The notes under the pieces: generated by a model
Database searches by the model: none
The model's input: only the letters and a program-made list of their open reading frames with translations
Told to the model about the DNA's origin: nothing
Shown here: positions 36,994 to 45,699 of the stretch, piece by piece
Layout of the letters: every line of letters begins with the position of its first letter
Numbering within the stretch: the stretch's first letter is position 1
Source of the DNA: an uncultured Methylococcaceae bacterium
Lineage (GTDB): Bacteria; Pseudomonadota; Gammaproteobacteria; Methylococcales; Methylomonadaceae
Direction: 5' to 3'
DNA length: 64,000 nucleotides
Assembly (NCBI GenBank): GCA_903917345.1
Contig: CAIXAE010000006.1
Span: 1 to 64,000 of the forward strand
Position numbers and translations under genes: made by a program

Positions 36994-37884
36994 TTAGCTC
37001 GCTGTTTTTTCTGGATAAACGCTGTATTCAAATCCCAAGGTTTCTTCCCATTTATACAGGATCGCAATAGTCACATTATTCGCTAATTGCAGTGCCGTAA
37101 GTCCTGGGCTTAATTCTGCTTTAGGATCTTCAGATAAGATATGAGCTGCGATTAACTTAATACCTTGTTTGTGTGCATCAATAGTTTGTTGATGCCCCTT
37201 TTTGAGGTAAATAAAACCGTTACACACAAAAACCTGTACGGCTGCGTTTTCTGCTAAAGCATCCTCTACGGTTAATTCTTTAATGGATTGGGTTGGTAAC
37301 AATTTTTTAGGAGAAACCCATAGTTGCGCAAACAGCTGCTGTTGCAACCATAAATCAAAACAGTCTTTAATTTTTTGAGCGATGACTTCTGGCGTCGTAA
37401 AAGAGGTGTCAATGACTAAATCATAGTTACTGTATTTTCTGAAATTAACATTGTATAGGTGATTGAAACGTTGATCTTCAATGCTTTGACGTTTAAGGTT
37501 ATTTTCTAAAGTGACAGCGAGAGATGGGTTATGTTCATCGCCACGAGCGGCATTAAAGACACGTTCGGCACCTACTACCGTATCAACCGCTAAAAAAACT
37601 TTAAAGGCATCAGGGATAAAATGCCAAGCTAAGCGTGAATCTAAAATTAATTGCTCTTGAGTCTTACCTAATTCAACCACGTATGCATCAATTTCGTCAT
37701 CAATACTGCGATCAGTTTGAGATATTTTATTAAGCTCAAGGGTCGTTACCCCCCTGCGTGTGGCGATTTCTCTTTGGATGGTGCCGGTGCCAATAATATC
37801 GAATTGCGTGAGTTCTTTTAGCGCTTTAGCAACGGAAGATTTGCCACTGCCGATATCGCCAGACATTACAATAATATTCTTCAT
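36994..37884 (-). CDS. NMP-kinase-like P-loop protein fused to a ParB/sulfiredoxin-like domain
   Basis: A 296-residue protein. Residues 1-185 form a cytidylate-kinase-like P-loop domain: Walker A GDIGSGKSSVAKAL, an early GTGTIQREIATRRGV, and an LILDSRLAWHFIPDAFKVFL segment with the LID-like arginine-rich RQSIEDQRF. Residues 200-275 read VFVCNGFIYLKKGHQQTIDAHKQ and PTQSIKELTVEDALAE, a layout like the ParB/sulfiredoxin fold, where a DGHHR-type motif binds nucleotide. The cellular substrate is unknown; phosphorylation of a nucleotide or small molecule is inferred. It is last of a minus-strand run with rlmJ and the RMD1-family gene. Confidence 0.6.
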   Translation of the reverse strand: MKNIIVMSGDIGSGKSSVAKALKELTQFDIIGTGTIQREIATRRGVTTLELNKISQTDRSIDDEIDAYVVELGKTQEQLILDSRLAWHFIPDAFKVFLAVDTVVGAERVFNAARGDEHNPSLAVTLENNLKRQSIEDQRFNHLYNVNFRKYSNYDLVIDTSFTTPEVIAQKIKDCFDLWLQQQLFAQLWVSPKKLLPTQSIKELTVEDALAENAAVQVFVCNGFIYLKKGHQQTIDAHKQGIKLIAAHILSEDPKAELSPGLTALQLANNVTIAILYKWEETLGFEYSVYPEKTAS

Positions 37885-37958
37885 AATCAGTGAGCGTGTT
37901 TATCCAAGTGAATTTGTAGGAATTTTAGCATTATTGTGCGCGTTAGGGCAGTGTGTAT

Positions 37959-38801
37959 CTATTCTGCTACCAAAGTTTCAATACGATAATGGCCCTTACC
38001 ATCTGTACCTAATGTATCAGCGAGATACGGTAATGTATTTCGTAATTGTTCTGTCAGTTTCCAGGGGGGATTAATCACAATCATGCCGCTGGCCGTCATG
38101 CCATGTTCTAAGGTGTCAGGTTTAATACCTAATTCATAAAGCTGTACATTTTTAAGTGAGCTTTCTTTGATAGCTATTTCTAATTGATCATTTCTAGTAC
38201 GGTCTACCACGGGATACCACAGTGCATAAGTGCCATGCGCAAAACGCTTATAAAATTTAAAAAGAGACTCTACTACAGTGTCGTAATCACTTTTAATTTC
38301 ATAAGAAGGGTCGATTAATACTAAACCGCGATTTGCTTTGGGTGGTAAAAGCCCCAGTGTGTTTTTTAAGCCGTCTGTGTGCTGCAAGGTAATGCGTCGA
38401 TCTCTTTTGATCGCAAGTTGTAAAAACTCAATTTCGGTCGGGTGCAACTCATGAGCAAATAAATGATCTTGCTGGCGAAGATAATGCTGAATGATGAGGG
38501 GCGATCCTGGATAAATAGTAAGTTTATCCGTTTGATTGAACGCTTTAATGACCTTAACGTAATCACTAACAGCTTCTGGAAGAGTATCTAGGGACCATAA
38601 CCTACCGATACCATTATCAAACTCTCTGTTTTTCTGAGCATAATCACCGTCTAATGAATAGTCGCCTGCACCCGCGTGGGTGTCAATACAACAAAAGGGT
38701 TTGTCCTTAGTGTTTAAATGCTCAAGAATATTAATTAACACTAAATGTTTTAGAACATCCGCAAAATTACCGGCATGGAAAGAGTGTCTGTAACTGAGCA
38801 T
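37959..38801 (-). CDS. rlmJ: 23S rRNA (adenine2030-N6)-methyltransferase
   Basis: SAM-dependent enzyme that modifies A2030 of 23S rRNA. The 280-residue chain has the family start MLSYRHSFHAGNFADVLKH, CIDTHAGAGDYSL for SAM binding and the catalytic LIDPSYE motif. It overlaps the RMD1-family gene by one base and is transcribed with it. Some relatives are annotated ComJ/YhiR for a DNA-use phenotype, which is a secondary effect. Confidence 0.93.
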   Translation of the reverse strand: MLSYRHSFHAGNFADVLKHLVLINILEHLNTKDKPFCCIDTHAGAGDYSLDGDYAQKNREFDNGIGRLWSLDTLPEAVSDYVKVIKAFNQTDKLTIYPGSPLIIQHYLRQQDHLFAHELHPTEIEFLQLAIKRDRRITLQHTDGLKNTLGLLPPKANRGLVLIDPSYEIKSDYDTVVESLFKFYKRFAHGTYALWYPVVDRTRNDQLEIAIKESSLKNVQLYELGIKPDTLEHGMTASGMIVINPPWKLTEQLRNTLPYLADTLGTDGKGHYRIETLVAE

Positions 38802-39595
38802 TAAAAAATTTTACCAGCGATGGTCATGCCTATTTCAAAAGCAATCAGCCAAATAATGATCCATTCTAAAATCGTAGAGTGCCTATGTTTTTGTTCATCA
38901 GCTAACATTTCAAATAACTCATGGATGGTTTCAAGCTTTTTAGATAAGACTTGTGTGCGTGGAGCAATCTCTAAATATTTAGCAGTAATAGTATAAAACG
39001 ATTCATATTCCGGATATTCCCAAAAGAAATCTGGGGTATCTAATAAATCATAATTCAAAATAATGTCGCTTTTGGTTAAGAATAGTTGCCCGCGTATTTT
39101 GGCAATTTTATAGCGACTGAGTTTGATGCGACCGTTTTCGGCTAACGATTTAGGAATGTAACTGGTGTTATTAATAGTGGTGATAGCATTAGTTTCAAAT
39201 GATGCCAATTTTATGGATTGCGCCATGCCCTGAGAAAGGGCGAAAATCAAAATAGGATCAGACGATTCAATTTCAATATGATCTTCAACAATGCGAGTAT
39301 TTGGGCAGTTAAGAGCAAAAGTAAAAAAATCTTCTTCTACGGTAGCTAAAGGGAATTCAGCATGCGCTAGTAACAGTTGGTGAAGTTTTGTTTGCTCTTC
39401 TGGACTTACATGCCAATGTACAACTGCACCATAAGAAAAAACAACGGACCACGAATTTTCATCTTCAATTAATAGTGCACCTTTAATGATACGAATCAGT
39501 GTTGATTCAGAAAGTAATGCGGCTAATTCATTGATATCAAATCGTAAAGCAAGACAAAACGCCGCGCATTTTTGTGTAGGGTGATTAATTGACAT
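38801..39595 (-). CDS. RMD1/YagE (DUF155) family membrane protein
   Basis: A 264-residue protein of the RMD1 family, known in yeast mitochondria for meiotic division and mitoribosome support. The N-terminal domain begins CAAFCLALRFDINELAALL; the conserved core includes SWSVVFSYGAVVHWHVSPEE, IYILNYDLLDTPDFFWEYPEYESFY-type text and KKLETIHELFEMLADEQKHRHSTILEW, with a C-terminal transmembrane helix (about 243-262). Bacterial function is unknown. It is the first gene of the minus-strand trio. Confidence 0.75.
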   Translation of the reverse strand: MSINHPTQKCAAFCLALRFDINELAALLSESTLIRIIKGALLIEDENSWSVVFSYGAVVHWHVSPEEQTKLHQLLLAHAEFPLATVEEDFFTFALNCPNTRIVEDHIEIESSDPILIFALSQGMAQSIKLASFETNAITTINNTSYIPKSLAENGRIKLSRYKIAKIRGQLFLTKSDIILNYDLLDTPDFFWEYPEYESFYTITAKYLEIAPRTQVLSKKLETIHELFEMLADEQKHRHSTILEWIIIWLIAFEIGMTIAGKIF

Positions 39596-39650
39596 GGTGG
39601 TTATGTTAAATCCATCGTGCTAACGTTTGTCATTGTTTGAAGTTGCATCA

Positions 39651-40070
39651 TTATCTATCAACAATGTTTAAAAGCCAGCCGCTTTCTATTTCACATTCTG
39701 ACGATTTTGCTTTTACTTTAATGTTGATTCGAGCATAGGTGTCATGGAGTGAGCTAGGTAGTTTGCTTTTGATTAAGAAATACGGATCTTTAAATTCGGC
39801 CTCAAACTCGACTGGAATATTTTTAACGGTAATATAAATTTGATCGGCTTTTTGTAGGTTAAAAGCTATAAATGAGAACTCTGCACCTGGAATGACTGTT
39901 GTTAAGTGCGCCGGTAAAAATTTGCTTAATTGAGGTTTACATACCCCTGTGCCACTGCTGCTACCTCTAGGACCGCCGCCATGTCCACTATGGTGCTCTG
40001 ATGCATTAGCAGAGAGAGAAGCTGATAAAGATAAAACGGTTGATAAAGCGAGTAATGTTATTTTTTTCAT
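39651..40070 (-). CDS. Small secreted protein with His/Gly-rich N-terminal stretch
   Basis: A 139-residue protein with a signal peptide (SLSASLSANA/SEHHS). The mature protein begins with a His/Gly/Ser stretch (SEHHSGHGGGPRGSSSG) that could bind metal, then a beta-rich core with two cysteines (GVCKPQ and SSECEIE) that may form a disulfide. No known family is recognised. It is monocistronic, 55 bases from the RMD1-family start on the same strand side. Function unknown; a metal-binding or envelope role is a guess. Confidence 0.5.
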   Translation of the reverse strand: MKKITLLALSTVLSLSASLSANASEHHSGHGGGPRGSSSGTGVCKPQLSKFLPAHLTTVIPGAEFSFIAFNLQKADQIYITVKNIPVEFEAEFKDPYFLIKSKLPSSLHDTYARINIKVKAKSSECEIESGWLLNIVDR

Positions 40071-40366
40071 TGAATGACTCTTTATTATTAATTAACACTG
40101 GGTGCTTTTATAGACTACAGCCTATCTTAACAAAGCCCGTTTAGCTAAGTCGAGTAAAAAGCTTTATATTTAAGGAAATCTTTGGGTTATAGTTTGTACT
40201 CGATGCTTCAGGACTTTATTTACTTTATGAGTTGGTGCTATTGATGAGATATTTAGATCTTGGTAAAGTCTAATGAAACAGGCCTGCATTCAGGCAAGGA
40301 TCGCTGTATTGCTGTAAAATGCGCGACTAAATAGTTAGTCGTTCATTTCCAAATATCTTTATTGTC

Positions 40367-41974
40367 ATGTTAAGAATTACCGAACTTAAACTCCCCTTAG
40401 ACCATACAGAAACGGACCTTAAAAATGCTGTTCTTACCCGTTTAAATATTAAGGCTGAGCAGTTAGTTTCTTATACTGTATTTCGCCAAGGACATGATGC
40501 TAGAAAAAAATCCGAGATTTATCTGGTTTATACCTTAGATATTGAGATTAACAATCAAGAAGCGTATTTGTCCCAGTTAGTCGCTGGATCAGGCATTACG
40601 CTAACGCCAGATACGACATACCAATTTGTTGCGCAGGCACCCAAAAATCTAAAGGATAGACCCATTGTCATTGGCATGGGACCTTGTGGGTTATTTGTGG
40701 GTTTAATTTTGGCGCAAATGGGTTTTAACCCCATTATTTTAGAGCGTGGTAAAGAAGTAAGAGAGCGTACTAAAGATACCTTCGGTTTATGGCGCAAAAG
40801 CATTTTTAATCCTGAGTCTAATGTGCAATTTGGTGAGGGTGGGGCAGGTACTTTTTCTGACGGTAAACTTTATACCCAAATTAAAGACCCTCATCATTAC
40901 GGCAGAAAAGTATTAACTGAGTTTGTTAAAGCCGGGGCTCCTGCTGAGATTCTTCATGTGAGTAAGCCCCATATTGGTACTTTTAAATTAGTGTCTATGG
41001 TTGAGCAGATGCGCGCGACTATTGAATCACTAGGCGGTGAGATACGTTTTCAGAGCCGAGTTGATACACTTAATATTGAACAAGGACAGGTGACAGGTGT
41101 TACGTTAGCTAATGGTGAAACGCTAACAAGTCATCACGTAGTATTAGCGGTAGGGCACAGTGCGCGGGATACCTTTACAATGCTCTATGAGCAAGGCGTT
41201 TACATAGAGGCTAAACCATTTTCTGTGGGGTTTAGAATTGAACATCCTCAATCGTTGATTGATCAATGTCGATTTGGTAAAAATGCGGGACATCCTTTGC
41301 TGGGGGCGGCTGACTATAAATTAGTCCATCATTGTAAAAATGGTCGTGCGGTTTATAGTTTTTGTATGTGTCCTGGAGGTACTGTTGTGGCGGCTACTTC
41401 TGAAGTAGGCCATGTGGTGACTAACGGTATGAGTCAATACTCACGTAATGAGCGTAATGCCAACAGTGGTATTGTGGTGGGCATAACCCCCGATGATTAT
41501 CCTGGAAATCCTTTGGCAGGTATTGATTTTCAACGCGTGTTAGAAGCAAGAGCGTATGTGTTGGGCGGCGAGACTTATCAAGCGCCGGGGCAATTAGTTG
41601 GGGATTTTATAGCTAATAAGCCCTCTGTAGCATTAGGTTCGGTAAAACCTTCTTATACGCCAGGTGTTAAGCTAGGTGATTTAAGCACCGCTTTGCCTGA
41701 TTATGCGATAGAGGCCATTCGTGAAGCGTTACCTGCTTTTGATAAAAAGATTAAAGGTTTTGCGATGGCTGATGCCGTGTTAACAGGGGTGGAGACGCGT
41801 ACCTCATCGCCCATTCGTATCAAACGAAATGCACAGTTCCAAAGTATTAATACGAAGGGGTTGTATCCAGCGGGTGAAGGTGCGGGTTATGCTGGAGGCA
41901 TTCTTTCTGCAGGTGTGGATGGTATTAAAGTGGCCGAGGCTGTTGCGCAGGCCATATTAGCTGAGAATAATTAA
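40367..41974 (+). CDS. COG2509-type FAD-dependent dehydrogenase
   Basis: A 535-residue flavoprotein. The N-terminal ~95 residues form a small alpha/beta domain (LRITELKLPLDHTETDLK) seen in this family, followed by a Rossmann fold with PIVIGMGPCGLFVGLILAQMG and a GG-type second motif near GEGGAGTFSDGKLYTQI. C-terminal LYPAGEGAGYAGGILSAGVDGIKVAEAV is diagnostic. The enzyme reaction is not known. It overlaps the convergent phoR 3' end by four bases, so transcription of the two genes interferes unless regulated. Confidence 0.8.
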   Translation: MLRITELKLPLDHTETDLKNAVLTRLNIKAEQLVSYTVFRQGHDARKKSEIYLVYTLDIEINNQEAYLSQLVAGSGITLTPDTTYQFVAQAPKNLKDRPIVIGMGPCGLFVGLILAQMGFNPIILERGKEVRERTKDTFGLWRKSIFNPESNVQFGEGGAGTFSDGKLYTQIKDPHHYGRKVLTEFVKAGAPAEILHVSKPHIGTFKLVSMVEQMRATIESLGGEIRFQSRVDTLNIEQGQVTGVTLANGETLTSHHVVLAVGHSARDTFTMLYEQGVYIEAKPFSVGFRIEHPQSLIDQCRFGKNAGHPLLGAADYKLVHHCKNGRAVYSFCMCPGGTVVAATSEVGHVVTNGMSQYSRNERNANSGIVVGITPDDYPGNPLAGIDFQRVLEARAYVLGGETYQAPGQLVGDFIANKPSVALGSVKPSYTPGVKLGDLSTALPDYAIEAIREALPAFDKKIKGFAMADAVLTGVETRTSSPIRIKRNAQFQSINTKGLYPAGEGAGYAGGILSAGVDGIKVAEAVAQAILAENN

Positions 41975-43248
41975 TTACAAATTCTTTTAATGGGAAAATG
42001 GCAGCTAAAACAGCTGCCCACTGATAGTTCGCTGTTCACACTGAGGTGTGCGTCATGTCTCATCAATACGTGTTTTACAATAGCCAGTCCTAAACCAGTG
42101 CCGCTGACTTTTTTGGCGCGCTTAGTTTCAACTCTGTAAAAACGTTCTGTGATTCTGGGGATATCATATTTTGCAATACCTTCACCTTTATCTTCAACGG
42201 CGAGGATAACTAACTGACTGTCTTGATACCAACGCACTTTTACGACGGAATCATCACTTGAATACTTCAAGGCATTGCTTACCAAATTAGTAAAAGCGCT
42301 GCGTAATTCTTGTTCTTCACCGACTATGTTTGCGTCAGACTCTAAAGTCAGTTCTATTCGATTACTCGAGTGTCTTAGGGTGTCACCTTCTTTGCATATT
42401 TGCATTAACAGCTCAGGTACATTAACGCAGCTCGTTTTTTTCTGCTGAGTTTCTAAGCGTGCTAATAATAATAAATCATCCACCAAATGTTGCATGCGCT
42501 CAGTTTGGCCTTGCATTTGTATGAATGAGTTGGTCAATAACGGCGAATTCTGATCATCCATGTCTTGTAAAGTTTCAATGTAACCTTTCAGCACTGTCAG
42601 TGGAGTTCTAAGCTCATGAGATACATTGGCTACGAAATCTTTACGCATGCGTTCCATTTGTTTTAGCTGAGTGATGTCTTGGGCTAAAAGCAAACGCAGG
42701 CCCGCTCCATAAGGTATGACTCTGACTTCTAAGGAGACTTTTCTGTCTATTGGAGACGGCAGGATAACGGATTGTTTGTAGTTGCCCGATTTGAGGTAGC
42801 GGATGAATTCAGGATACCGAATAAGGTTTGGAATGCGTTGGCCCTTGTCTGTAATTTTTAAACCAAAGACATGCCTCGCTGCTTTGTTAGACCAATCAAT
42901 TTCATCATGTGAGCCGAGGATTACAACGGCATCAGGTAAAGCTTCTGTTGATTGTCTAAACTGATCAATAATAACGCGGAGTTTTTTCTTGCGACGTTTT
43001 TCACTCTTTTTAAGGCGGTAAACATGGTAGTAAATGTCTTCCCAGACGCCTTTCACTTTGGGTGATTTTGCGCTGCCCCCTTTTCTTATCCATTTTTCGA
43101 AACGATTGATTTGGATAATTTGTTGGACAATAATGCTGAGCATTAGCAAGAATAACAGGATAACGATATGACCTGTTATGCCTCCAATTATTAAAACTAA
43201 TAATAATTGGAGGGTGATATTGGTGATTTCTCTACCCCAAATGTTCAT
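41971..43248 (-). CDS. phoR: Phosphate regulon sensor histidine kinase PhoR
   Basis: Inner-membrane sensor that, with PstSCAB-PhoU, controls PhoB phosphorylation. The 425-residue protein has an N-terminal membrane hairpin (about 9-42), a charged linker, a PAS domain (about 90-190, GSHDEIDWSNKAARHVFG), the DHp helix with phosphoacceptor His in FVANVSHELRTPLTVLK, and a HATPase with NALKYSS and GTGLGLAIVKHVL. It follows phoB after four bases, the normal phoBR operon. Confidence 0.93.
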   Translation of the reverse strand: MNIWGREITNITLQLLLVLIIGGITGHIVILLFLLMLSIIVQQIIQINRFEKWIRKGGSAKSPKVKGVWEDIYYHVYRLKKSEKRRKKKLRVIIDQFRQSTEALPDAVVILGSHDEIDWSNKAARHVFGLKITDKGQRIPNLIRYPEFIRYLKSGNYKQSVILPSPIDRKVSLEVRVIPYGAGLRLLLAQDITQLKQMERMRKDFVANVSHELRTPLTVLKGYIETLQDMDDQNSPLLTNSFIQMQGQTERMQHLVDDLLLLARLETQQKKTSCVNVPELLMQICKEGDTLRHSSNRIELTLESDANIVGEEQELRSAFTNLVSNALKYSSDDSVVKVRWYQDSQLVILAVEDKGEGIAKYDIPRITERFYRVETKRAKKVSGTGLGLAIVKHVLMRHDAHLSVNSELSVGSCFSCHFPIKRICN

Positions 43249-43252
43249 GCTT

Positions 43253-43945
43253 TTAGTCGATTAAAGAGAATCTATATCCAAAGCCACGTACAGTTTGAAC
43301 TAAATCTTCTCTTCCATATTCTTCTAATATTTTTCTTAAGCGGCGAATATGCACGTCAATAGTACGTTCTTCTATATAAACACTTCGGCCCCATACTTGG
43401 TCAAGCAACTGAGTACGTGTGTATACTTTATCGGGATGTGTCATAAAGAAGTGCATCAAGCGAAATTCTGTAGGACTAACATCTAATTGTTTATCGCCAA
43501 TCGTGAGTCTGTGTTGCTCAATGTCCAGCATTAAATCCCCTAAAACAATTTGAACTTGACCCTGTATTTTTCCGCTTCTACGTAATACCGCACGGATACG
43601 TGCAATGAGTTCCTTAGGTGAAAAGGGTTTTGTCATATAGTCATCAGCGCCAATTTCAAGCCCTCTGACTTTGTCTTCTTCTTCACCGCGTGCGGTCAAT
43701 AATATAATGGGGATGTCTTTATAGACAGGTTCTTTTTTTAAACGTCTAGCCCATTCAGCTCCGCTAATGCCAGGTAACATCCAATCTAGTAATATTAGAT
43801 CATGAGAACGTGTGTCCAATTGTTTCTGAGCATCTTCAGCGTCAGCAGCTTCAAAGGGGATAAAACCCGCTTGATCCAATACCATCATGAGCATGCCTCT
43901 GATGGCGTCTTCATCCTCAACAACTAGAATATTAAAGTTTGACAT
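43253..43945 (-). CDS. phoB: Phosphate regulon response regulator PhoB
   Basis: OmpR-family response regulator, 230 residues: receiver (phosphoacceptor Asp in LILLDWMLPG, Lys in MTKPFSPKEL) and winged-helix DNA-binding domain (PTEFRLMHFFMTHPDKVYTRTQLLDQVWG, with RTIDVHIRRLRK). It activates phosphate-scavenging promoters that carry Pho boxes. A Pho-box-like direct repeat lies 50 bases upstream, facing the other gene (see 43995). Confidence 0.95.
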   Translation of the reverse strand: MSNFNILVVEDEDAIRGMLMMVLDQAGFIPFEAADAEDAQKQLDTRSHDLILLDWMLPGISGAEWARRLKKEPVYKDIPIILLTARGEEEDKVRGLEIGADDYMTKPFSPKELIARIRAVLRRSGKIQGQVQIVLGDLMLDIEQHRLTIGDKQLDVSPTEFRLMHFFMTHPDKVYTRTQLLDQVWGRSVYIEERTIDVHIRRLRKILEEYGREDLVQTVRGFGYRFSLID

Positions 43946-43994
43946 TATTAATTAAGAAAATGAAATGTAACCGATCAGCATTATAGCAAACCAC

Positions 43995-44029
43995 TTGTTA
44001 CCGTACTGTTACAAATTGCGTACTATAAG
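43995..44029 (+). promoter_or_regulatory. Pho-box-like direct repeat and -10 box, facing the DUF5710 gene
   Basis: TTGTTAC (43995-44001) and CTGTTAC (44006-44012) are direct repeats separated by four bases, an 11-bp period like the Pho box (CTGTCAT-N4-CTGTCAT). TACTAT (44021-44026) lies 8 bases downstream, close to the spacing of PhoB-activated promoters. The orientation serves the plus-strand operon at 44094, divergent from phoB. Confidence 0.45.
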
Positions 44030-44093
44030 GGCTCTGGATCAATATTTACCCTAGCAAGAGATCTAATGTTTTACAATAAGATCATTATCAATA

Positions 44094-44381
44094 ATGCAAG
44101 ACTCCTTTTTTACGATGCCCCAATCAAAAATTTATCTCAATGTTCCTTATGCGCAAAAAGATGCGGCTAAAGCATTGGGGGCAAGATGGGATCCTACTCA
44201 TAAAAAATGGTACGTGCCCGGTAACATAGATGTTTCTCAATTTGATGCATGGCGATCAGACATTGTAGATCCGGTGGAGAGTATTGTTACACCCTCTAAA
44301 AATACCAGCTCGGGAGTCTTCACCTATCCGACGGATAAGCGTTTCGTAGCTTATGACGGCGATCTACCACCCTGGGATTGA
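44094..44381 (+). CDS. DUF5710 domain-containing protein
   Basis: A 95-residue protein with one DUF5710 domain (YLNVPYAQKDAAKALGARWDPTHKKWYVP, about 13-45), a small beta-hairpin module often attached to nucleic-acid enzymes or found alone. The C-terminal half is low in conserved residues. It overlaps the next gene by four bases (ATGA). No ribosome site is obvious. Function unknown. Confidence 0.75.
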   Translation: MQDSFFTMPQSKIYLNVPYAQKDAAKALGARWDPTHKKWYVPGNIDVSQFDAWRSDIVDPVESIVTPSKNTSSGVFTYPTDKRFVAYDGDLPPWD

Positions 44382-44908
44382 ATGTTGCGATGAGTACTGA
44401 GTCGTCGTACAACTTAAAATATTTAGCGGGATATTCTGCTGATGTAAAAGATCAAGTGAGTCAACTTATCAAGTCGAATAAGTTGCATGCTTACTTACTT
44501 AAAAAATATACGCTGTGCCATGATGTTAAGACAGATAAAGCGTTATATGCCTATGTCATGGACTTAAAGAATAAATATTTACGTCAGTCTAGTCCACTCA
44601 GTAAAATTGTTTATGATGATAAGATTGATGTTGTGCATCAAGCGCTGGGCTTGCATACTTTTGTCTCAAGAGTACAAGGTAATCAATTAAAAGCTAAAAA
44701 CGAAATTCGCATTGGCGGGGTTTTTAAAAGCTTACCTGAAGATTTTCTGAGAATGATAGTGGTACATGAGTTGGCGCATCTAAGAGAAAAGCAGCATAAC
44801 AAGGCGTTTTATAAATTATGCGAGTACATGGAACCCCGTTATCATCAGCTAGAGTTTGATATGAGGCTTTACTTGACTCACTTAGATACCAGCAGCAAAA
44901 CCAAGTGA
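44378..44908 (+). CDS. YgjP-like zinc metallopeptidase
   Basis: A 176-residue protein of the YgjP/WLM metallopeptidase type. The zinc motif is VVHELAHLREKQHNKAFYKLCEYMEP, with HELAH and the third histidine in KQHNKAF. The N-terminal part contains VYDDKIDVVHQALGLHTFVSRVQG. These are cytosolic peptidase-like proteins of unclear substrate; E. coli YgjP relatives have been linked to DNA or nucleotide processing only loosely. The start could be ATG 44378 or the in-frame ATG 44390. It is translationally coupled to the DUF5710 gene. Confidence 0.75.
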   Translation: MNVAMSTESSYNLKYLAGYSADVKDQVSQLIKSNKLHAYLLKKYTLCHDVKTDKALYAYVMDLKNKYLRQSSPLSKIVYDDKIDVVHQALGLHTFVSRVQGNQLKAKNEIRIGGVFKSLPEDFLRMIVVHELAHLREKQHNKAFYKLCEYMEPRYHQLEFDMRLYLTHLDTSSKTK

Positions 44909-44930
44909 ATTTTCTGGGGGTATGAGAACT

Positions 44931-45605
44931 TTAACTTTCAAAACTTAATTGGTCACCAAAGGCTGTTACCCAATCTTTTTCAAATTGATTAACGGCGGGT
45001 TGCACAGCTGGATGAGACATAAGTTGATCGGCAATATCTACGGGAAGCGTAATAGCTTCAATCCCAAGTTTCAGTACATCCATAACTTGTTGGATGTTTT
45101 TAAAACTGGCGGGTAATAATTTAGACGCTAAGCCCTGTTGGTTTAGTAATAGCTGTATATCTGCGACGACATTAATGCCGCTTACACCCATGGCATCAAT
45201 TCGGTTAACATAAGGCGCAAGATAGTCTGCACCGCATAAGGCGGCAAGGAAACCTTGTTGTACAGAATAAATAGCTGTAGCAAGCACGGGGATGTTTTTG
45301 GTTTTAAGCACTTTGATAGCCGCAAGACACATTTCTGTCGCAGGGATTTTGACTACAATGTCATAGGGTAGCGCATTGAGTTGTTCTGCTTCATTGATGA
45401 TTTCTTGCGTTGTATTGCTGACAGTTTGGACATGAAAGCGGGTTTCAGTGCCCAATATTTTTGCGCAATTAGTTAAGGTATCTTTTAGGCCAACACCCGA
45501 CTTAGCTAAGATGCTTGGGTTAGTCGTGATCCCTTTTAACGGGATGCTTTTATTAAATCGGGCCAGTTGTAGAAGGTCGGTCGTATCAAGGTAAAACTCA
45601 AACAT
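44931..45605 (-). CDS. fsa: Fructose-6-phosphate aldolase / transaldolase-like protein
   Basis: A 224-residue class I aldolase of the FSA (TalC/FsaA) group. It begins MFEFYLDTTDLLQLARFNKSIPLKGITTNPSILAKSG, the family signature, with Schiff-base lysine in IVVKIPATEMCLAAIKVL. FSA cleaves fructose 6-phosphate to glyceraldehyde 3-phosphate and dihydroxyacetone; transaldolase activity is an alternative since the groups share the fold. Convergent with the metallopeptidase operon and divergent from hypE. Confidence 0.88.
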   Translation of the reverse strand: MFEFYLDTTDLLQLARFNKSIPLKGITTNPSILAKSGVGLKDTLTNCAKILGTETRFHVQTVSNTTQEIINEAEQLNALPYDIVVKIPATEMCLAAIKVLKTKNIPVLATAIYSVQQGFLAALCGADYLAPYVNRIDAMGVSGINVVADIQLLLNQQGLASKLLPASFKNIQQVMDVLKLGIEAITLPVDIADQLMSHPAVQPAVNQFEKDWVTAFGDQLSFES

Positions 45606-45699
45606 ATTAGTTATCCAAAATCAGTGTATGGCAATTTTAACAATTGCTCGCTTAAACAACTAAACATTATTAACAGCAGCCTGTTAACAAATTCATATA

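Noticed and set aside
40136-40366. Small RNA or gene in the 296-base gap before the COG2509 gene
   Set aside because: Only a short GCCTG/CAGGC hairpin (40282-40295) and no promoter-terminator pair was found.
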